Positions 58,855-64,000 of a stretch of 64,000 bases of DNA are shown here, piece after piece (within the stretch, counting starts at the first letter, position 1; each line of letters begins with the position of its first letter). Location: positions 1,584,282 to 1,648,281 of the forward strand of contig SCFE01000029.1 in the NCBI GenBank assembly GCA_004352715.1, in the 5' to 3' direction. A model generated the notes under the pieces. The model was given only the letters and a program-made list of their open reading frames with translations, did no database searches and was not told where the DNA came from. Source of the stretch: Hofstenia miamia. Its lineage: Eukaryota > Xenacoelomorpha > Acoela. The position numbers and the translations under genes are program-made.

Positions 58855-60195
58855 CAAGGTTGGGCAAAAATATTAGCTTTGTATACCCAACCAATATATT
58901 GGGGATAACCCCCCATACCCAAGACCCAATACCCAATATTATAAAATCAATTCCCAATATTTATATACCACTATTTTTTGTACATTAATTGACTTCAGGG
59001 CCACACCCAAGGGATTCTTAAACTTTTTAAAATGTACTCTTAGCACGTCTGGTAAAGTAACTTTTTGCCAGTGAAAAATTAGCGTGAGAATTAGTATGAT
59101 CAGAAAAGAATCTCAAGTAGATTTCTCCTGGTCACTATAATAATAGTCTAGGTTTACTGACCGTCTTGTGGCGCTGATGTTTTGTATGGCCTGGACTGAC
59201 ACTCTGCGGGAGGTCGCTTAGGGTATCAAATGAAAAAATTTAGCCACCCACGCGTGCTATAAAATACAAAGAAATATGTCTTGCTGTGTATTGTTGTGTT
59301 TGTGCAGGAATATGTTGCGAACCAATTAAGTTATTATCCTTCACTGTGTCTCCACATTCTGCTTGTATTTACAACGTGTGCATCTTTTTTAGTTTTATTT
59401 GGCTTCTGTATTCATCGTTTTTGGTCACTGCCATAACAGTGATCTTTTGAAATTTTTTACCGACAAAGAGAAGAACGATAAAGGCATTCCTATGTTTATT
59501 TGCAAGTTGTGCGATGAAACCGTGCTTTGACCAAATTATGGGCAGAATGGTTATTTAGTGCATATTAAGTCTAAGCACTGAACCAAGCTTGAGGAAGTCG
59601 AGGCCAAAAAGTCTGTTGTTTGTTCCAGCTCATCTGCACCTATTGCCAGGTTCTTAGACACAAGATAGTCAGATGAGCTTCAAGCCAACTATATTATCTT
59701 GGCATTTGCTGACAACTTTTGGTACTTCCATACTCTGGATAATCCTAAGTTTAGAGAACCGTTTGGATCTAAAATTAATCGAAAGAAGCTTTCAGAAAAC
59801 ACCGAAAAGTTGGCCAGCAACACACTCAAACAATTATTTTTTTAAGAATCGTGGCAAAGATGTTTATCTATTAATTGACGGCTGCACACTCAATAATAAA
59901 AAGCATCTTAATATGTCATTGGTCTTGATGGAAGTAGTTGCATTTTTATTAAAAGCATTCGCATGGTTCAGATGAAAGCACCAGTTATTGAGCAGGAAAC
60001 TGTTAAAATAATTAATTGGTTGCAGTCAGAGGGTTTGTTCGTGTTTTGTATAGTCGCCAATGATAACGCGACGTCGATGCAAAAAGCTTTAGATGATATT
60101 TCCAATGATAACCCCAGTAACGATAAATGCGATTTGCATAATCCAGATAATGAAGCTGAAGCTGATGATGAGGCTTTTTACCAACTCACATAGCG
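58855..60195 (+). mobile_element. hAT-family transposase relic with BED zinc finger
   Basis: The + strand has a BED finger: KGIPMFICKLCDETVL followed by YLVHIKSKH (about 59478-59580), C-x-x-C then H-x(4)-H spacing. Then TLDNPKFREPFGSKINRKKL (about 59732-59790), the conserved block after the BED domain in hAT transposases, and LLIDGCTLNNKKHLNMSLVL in the position of the first catalytic Asp (TDxW), and IVANDNATSMQKAL (about 60048-60090) for the DNAxNMxKA block. Split over three frames with stops. The left terminus is likely near 58855: caaggttgggcaaa begins like hAT terminal repeats and is followed by a dense run of aaccc/ggggt words. The right half falls in the gap after 60441. Confidence 0.72.
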
Positions 60196-60441
60196 CAAGC
60201 AGCCGTGGTGCCTGTCATAGTTTTCAGTTAATTCTTAAAGATATTGTAATATCGCTACCCAGGTGAAACTAACACTCTATTACTAGATATTTTACTTAGA
60301 TAAGCCATCCAGGGATCAGCGCCAGTCATCACGGGGTAAGTATTATCTAAGTTCCTCTTCTTTCCTTTAATTGTACATTCCATACTGCATTAACAGATAT
60401 TCCAATAACAATTAGTAAGTAGTATTATTTAGATACTTCAT
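60196..60441. other. unassigned sequence before the gap
   Basis: May continue the hAT element; no motif seen. Confidence 0.35.
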
Positions 60442-61372
60442 NNNNNNNNNNNNNNNNNNNNNNNNNNNNNNNNNNNNNNNNNNNNNNNNNNNNNNNNNNN
60501 NNNNNNNNNNNNNNNNNNNNNNNNNNNNNNNNNNNNNNNNNNNNNNNNNNNNNNNNNNNNNNNNNNNNNNNNNNNNNNNNNNNNNNNNNNNNNNNNNNNN
60601 NNNNNNNNNNNNNNNNNNNNNNNNNNNNNNNNNNNNNNNNNNNNNNNNNNNNNNNNNNNNNNNNNNNNNNNNNNNNNNNNNNNNNNNNNNNNNNNNNNNN
60701 NNNNNNNNNNNNNNNNNNNNNNNNNNNNNNNNNNNNNNNNNNNNNNNNNNNNNNNNNNNNNNNNNNNNNNNNNNNNNNNNNNNNNNNNNNNNNNNNNNNN
60801 NNNNNNNNNNNNNNNNNNNNNNNNNNNNNNNNNNNNNNNNNNNNNNNNNNNNNNNNNNNNNNNNNNNNNNNNNNNNNNNNNNNNNNNNNNNNNNNNNNNN
60901 NNNNNNNNNNNNNNNNNNNNNNNNNNNNNNNNNNNNNNNNNNNNNNNNNNNNNNNNNNNNNNNNNNNNNNNNNNNNNNNNNNNNNNNNNNNNNNNNNNNN
61001 NNNNNNNNNNNNNNNNNNNNNNNNNNNNNNNNNNNNNNNNNNNNNNNNNNNNNNNNNNNNNNNNNNNNNNNNNNNNNNNNNNNNNNNNNNNNNNNNNNNN
61101 NNNNNNNNNNNNNNNNNNNNNNNNNNNNNNNNNNNNNNNNNNNNNNNNNNNNNNNNNNNNNNNNNNNNNNNNNNNNNNNNNNNNNNNNNNNNNNNNNNNN
61201 NNNNNNNNNNNNNNNNNNNNNNNNNNNNNNNNNNNNNNNNNNNNNNNNNNNNNNNNNNNNNNNNNNNNNNNNNNNNNNNNNNNNNNNNNNNNNNNNNNNN
61301 NNNNNNNNNNNNNNNNNNNNNNNNNNNNNNNNNNNNNNNNNNNNNNNNNNNNNNNNNNNNNNNNNNNNNNNN
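60442..61372. other. assembly gap, 931 N
   Basis: Run of N. It interrupts the hAT element on the left and a minus-strand LINE on the right. Confidence 0.99.
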
Positions 61373-61990
61373 TAGCTGCATTGAGATATACTGCACTGGT
61401 AAATGACAAATTTATAATGTCCAAGAGAGGTCCTTCTATTACATTAACAATTTTTGGCTTTTTAAGTATTACTGTAGGTAATGAATCCAAATGCAAGTTT
61501 TCGANAGCAAATTCTAAAAACAAATCACTGCTTATAAAAAAAAGTTCATTATCAATATCGACACTAGAATGAGTAGATTGAAACTTACGATGGAAGCGCA
61601 GATTTTGTCATTAAACAAATATAGAAAAACAAAACGAAATGCTAATTCTGATAAATATGAAATATCGGGATATCTTTGAGGACAATACGGAGATATAACT
61701 TCTTTAATATTTAATTAAATATGAAATATCGGGATATCTTTGAGGACAATACGGAGATATAACTTCTTCAATATTTTTTCATATCATTACTAAAATTTAA
61801 AAATTTTTCATTGTAATAAATGTTCTGTTTATCCTCACTTTTTCCAATAATAGGTTACGAATTATTTTATAATTTTCTTTATCACGTTCATTTTTATATA
61901 CAATCTTTGCAATTTTCCCCATTTAGATTTCACTGTTTTTAATTCACTATTATACCAAAGACTTCCAGATATTCTAATTTTCTTCTAAGT
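61373..61990 (-). mobile_element. LINE ORF2 fragment: EN-RT linker and start of RT
   Basis: On the - strand, right to left: SLWYNSELKTVKSKWGKLQR (about 61880-61960) then YKIIRNLLLEKVR in a shifted frame, which is the linker seen between endonuclease and RT in CR1/L2/jockey ORF2 (P/L-W-x-x-x-E-L, then YK-x-x-RN). Then, after the duplicated 64-bp piece, FLEFAxENLHLDSLPTVILK and LLDIINLSFTSAVYLNAA (about 61375-61530), the first RT strands (LDxxPTxxLK, then NLSFxSG-like). The rest of the RT would be in the gap 60442-61372. Confidence 0.6.
61653..61780. repeat. 64-bp tandem duplication
   Basis: aaatatgaaatatcgggata through gagatataacttctt occurs at 61653 and again at 61717, nearly identical (one T/C difference near the end). 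It sits inside the LINE fragment, so it arose after insertion or marks this copy. Confidence 0.92.
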
Positions 61991-61996
61991 ACATTG

Positions 61997-62560
61997 CAGC
62001 GTTGTCAATGACCCATAGGTCATTAAACCCATGTGGTCAAATGGGTCACTTTTGGTGGGTCAGGTGGGTTATGGGTTACTCCTTGTGTGGGTCATAATTA
62101 AGGACGAACTTTATAGCCAACTTCAAACAATTTGGAACTGCCTTGTTGTCTCACTACAGTCAAGACAAGGAGTACTATGTATATTATATGGAGGTGAACC
62201 GAATGAAAAATACATAGGCGGGATGTACGTACAAACTAAGGTCATTATATATTTTGTTTTCACACTTGCTGTATTTTGTGTTGCATTGTTTTGAGATTAG
62301 TAATACAAATTGTTTCCTATTTGGATACAACTCCAACTCCTGCAAATAACGGAAAAGTTGATACCTTCGCTGCATTTTGTACAGCGGTTTCTTCTCCATC
62401 TCCTGTTGCTATGCTAGATCGACATCGCCTATCATCTGCCGAGGTTGCAGAAACCGAGCTGGCTCAATATGCCGCATCCGTTTCATTGCAAGCGGGTTCC
62501 AACGAACCTTTAACCAATTCAAATGGAGAAGTGATTTTAAGTATAAAATGCCTTATTTGT
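61997..62560 (+). mobile_element. possible second hAT element (terminal repeat and C-terminal transposase piece)
   Basis: cagcgttgtcaatgaccc at 61997 resembles a hAT terminal repeat (CAxxG start) and is followed by many gggtca/gggtta words to 62095, as in the element at 58855. From about 62320 the frame is open to the gap: KVDTFAAFCTAVSSPSPVAM, then AETELAQYAASVSL and NEPLTNSNGE. The E-x-E-L-x-x-Y pattern followed by xxEPL resembles the C-terminal dimerisation region of hAT transposases, though the residues just after (expected W) are absent. The remainder is in the gap. Family assignment tentative. Confidence 0.4.
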
Positions 62561-63560
62561 NNNNNNNNNNNNNNNNNNNNNNNNNNNNNNNNNNNNNNNN
62601 NNNNNNNNNNNNNNNNNNNNNNNNNNNNNNNNNNNNNNNNNNNNNNNNNNNNNNNNNNNNNNNNNNNNNNNNNNNNNNNNNNNNNNNNNNNNNNNNNNNN
62701 NNNNNNNNNNNNNNNNNNNNNNNNNNNNNNNNNNNNNNNNNNNNNNNNNNNNNNNNNNNNNNNNNNNNNNNNNNNNNNNNNNNNNNNNNNNNNNNNNNNN
62801 NNNNNNNNNNNNNNNNNNNNNNNNNNNNNNNNNNNNNNNNNNNNNNNNNNNNNNNNNNNNNNNNNNNNNNNNNNNNNNNNNNNNNNNNNNNNNNNNNNNN
62901 NNNNNNNNNNNNNNNNNNNNNNNNNNNNNNNNNNNNNNNNNNNNNNNNNNNNNNNNNNNNNNNNNNNNNNNNNNNNNNNNNNNNNNNNNNNNNNNNNNNN
63001 NNNNNNNNNNNNNNNNNNNNNNNNNNNNNNNNNNNNNNNNNNNNNNNNNNNNNNNNNNNNNNNNNNNNNNNNNNNNNNNNNNNNNNNNNNNNNNNNNNNN
63101 NNNNNNNNNNNNNNNNNNNNNNNNNNNNNNNNNNNNNNNNNNNNNNNNNNNNNNNNNNNNNNNNNNNNNNNNNNNNNNNNNNNNNNNNNNNNNNNNNNNN
63201 NNNNNNNNNNNNNNNNNNNNNNNNNNNNNNNNNNNNNNNNNNNNNNNNNNNNNNNNNNNNNNNNNNNNNNNNNNNNNNNNNNNNNNNNNNNNNNNNNNNN
63301 NNNNNNNNNNNNNNNNNNNNNNNNNNNNNNNNNNNNNNNNNNNNNNNNNNNNNNNNNNNNNNNNNNNNNNNNNNNNNNNNNNNNNNNNNNNNNNNNNNNN
63401 NNNNNNNNNNNNNNNNNNNNNNNNNNNNNNNNNNNNNNNNNNNNNNNNNNNNNNNNNNNNNNNNNNNNNNNNNNNNNNNNNNNNNNNNNNNNNNNNNNNN
63501 NNNNNNNNNNNNNNNNNNNNNNNNNNNNNNNNNNNNNNNNNNNNNNNNNNNNNNNNNNNN
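62561..63560. other. assembly gap, exactly 1000 N
   Basis: Run of N, default-sized. Confidence 0.99.
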
Positions 63561-64000
63561 ATATTGATTTTGTTGTTTTTCATACAATTTCTGTTTACTT
63601 AAGGTTTTGTTAGGTCTTAGTAAGATACTGGCTATTTGGCTAAAGATTGCAGGCCTAGATAAAACAATTATGCAAAGTTGGGCCGGGCCAATTTTTAGAA
63701 AGTACGTGAGCTGTGGGTTTGGGCTATGTCGAAGACATGGAATGCCTTGCAGCTTGGCCATAAGAAAATGTCAGATTTTGTAGAATTTTTCTAAAAACTG
63801 TAAATTACAAAAAAAACTACACCAGATTTATCCTTCAAACGATCTTACAGAAACCTAGACATAGGAACTATAGAGTTCTTTATATCCAGAGCTTTAGATT
63901 AGAATCATAAAAGTTCTGTAAGATCTTAAAAACATATCGTTGTAAAAGCGTTCCCTATTTTCATATATAATGGTTCTGATAATGATTGGAAGATACATTC
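63561..64000. other. unassigned sequence at the right edge
   Basis: No gene recognised. 63675-63765 is GC-richer (agttgggccgggccaatttt) and could be transposon terminus. Confidence 0.4.

Noticed and set aside
1-64000. tRNA, rRNA or snRNA genes
   Set aside because: No A/B-box pattern, cloverleaf-like sequence or conserved rRNA block was recognised by eye on either strand; a dedicated scan (tRNAscan-SE, Infernal) was not possible.

Overview
This is an AT-rich window from an animal genome. It is clearly eukaryotic: putative spliced exons with AG/GT borders, long (TA)n microsatellites, non-LTR, Penelope-like and LTR retroelements, and remnants of mariner, Tc1, piggyBac and hAT DNA transposons. 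There are no operons, no ribosome-binding sites and no long intact genes. The mix of elements and the EMI-like and NPxY receptor exons suggest an invertebrate metazoan; I cannot fix the phylum. The sequence is a draft assembly: five N gaps (two of exactly 1000 N), several single-N joins, and three places where the sequence after a single N repeats the sequence before it, which looks like unmerged contig ends or alleles.

Almost all recognisable coding sequence is decayed transposon. In order: mariner (1-426, +), Penelope-like element (4670-5530, +), CR1-like LINE (about 6695-10130, +), LINE RT scrap (14350-14760, -), Ty3/gypsy-like element (17840-20450, -), piggyBac (28140-29765, -), Tc1-like (38345-39510, -), a retroelement C-terminus (40996-41960, +), Penelope-like (44700-45090, +), LINE 3' end (45480-46050, -), Penelope-like (48053-48890, +), two copies of one LINE (49460-49926 and 50640-51890, +), a relic of an uncharacterised repetitive protein family (53961-55140, +), a LINE 3' part (55600-57050, +), hAT (58850-60195, +), LINE (61373-61990, -) and a possible second hAT (62000-62560, +).

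The most interesting host-like signal is a set of small exons. Four 51-base mini-exons (3162, 5860, 6626, 10252; all + strand) each sit behind an identical-style acceptor, begin just after a (TA)n tract, and encode 17 residues ending in an FxNPxY-like motif (LENPVYEM, LKNPLYEM, FENQVYEM, FENPAYEM). Two of the repeat units also carry a second block that stays open for 26 codons to the same stop, a candidate alternative C-terminus. Further along are an intact signal-peptide first exon (46930-47024) that ends in an EMI-domain-like start (DNVCSRDE), a frameshifted paralogue of it (22630-22726), and a candidate transmembrane exon (26684-26755). Read together (inference), these are pieces of a tandemly expanded family of cell-surface receptors, possibly of the EMI/EGF CED-1/Draper/MEGF10 type, in which the cytoplasmic NPxY adaptor-binding exon itself has been multiplied. 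The ectodomain exons are not visible here, so the family assignment is tentative.

Other structure: a compound tandem-repeat block at 24.3-25.7 kb, a degenerate roughly 160-bp tandem array at 57.26-58.17 kb, a roughly 100-bp doublet at 36.4 kb, a perfect 62-bp palindrome centred on a (TA)n tract at 6547-6608, and a 237-bp MITE/SINE-like insertion with a 10-bp flanking repeat at 16.2 kb. Long (TA)n tracts are frequent up to 46.3 kb and absent after it.
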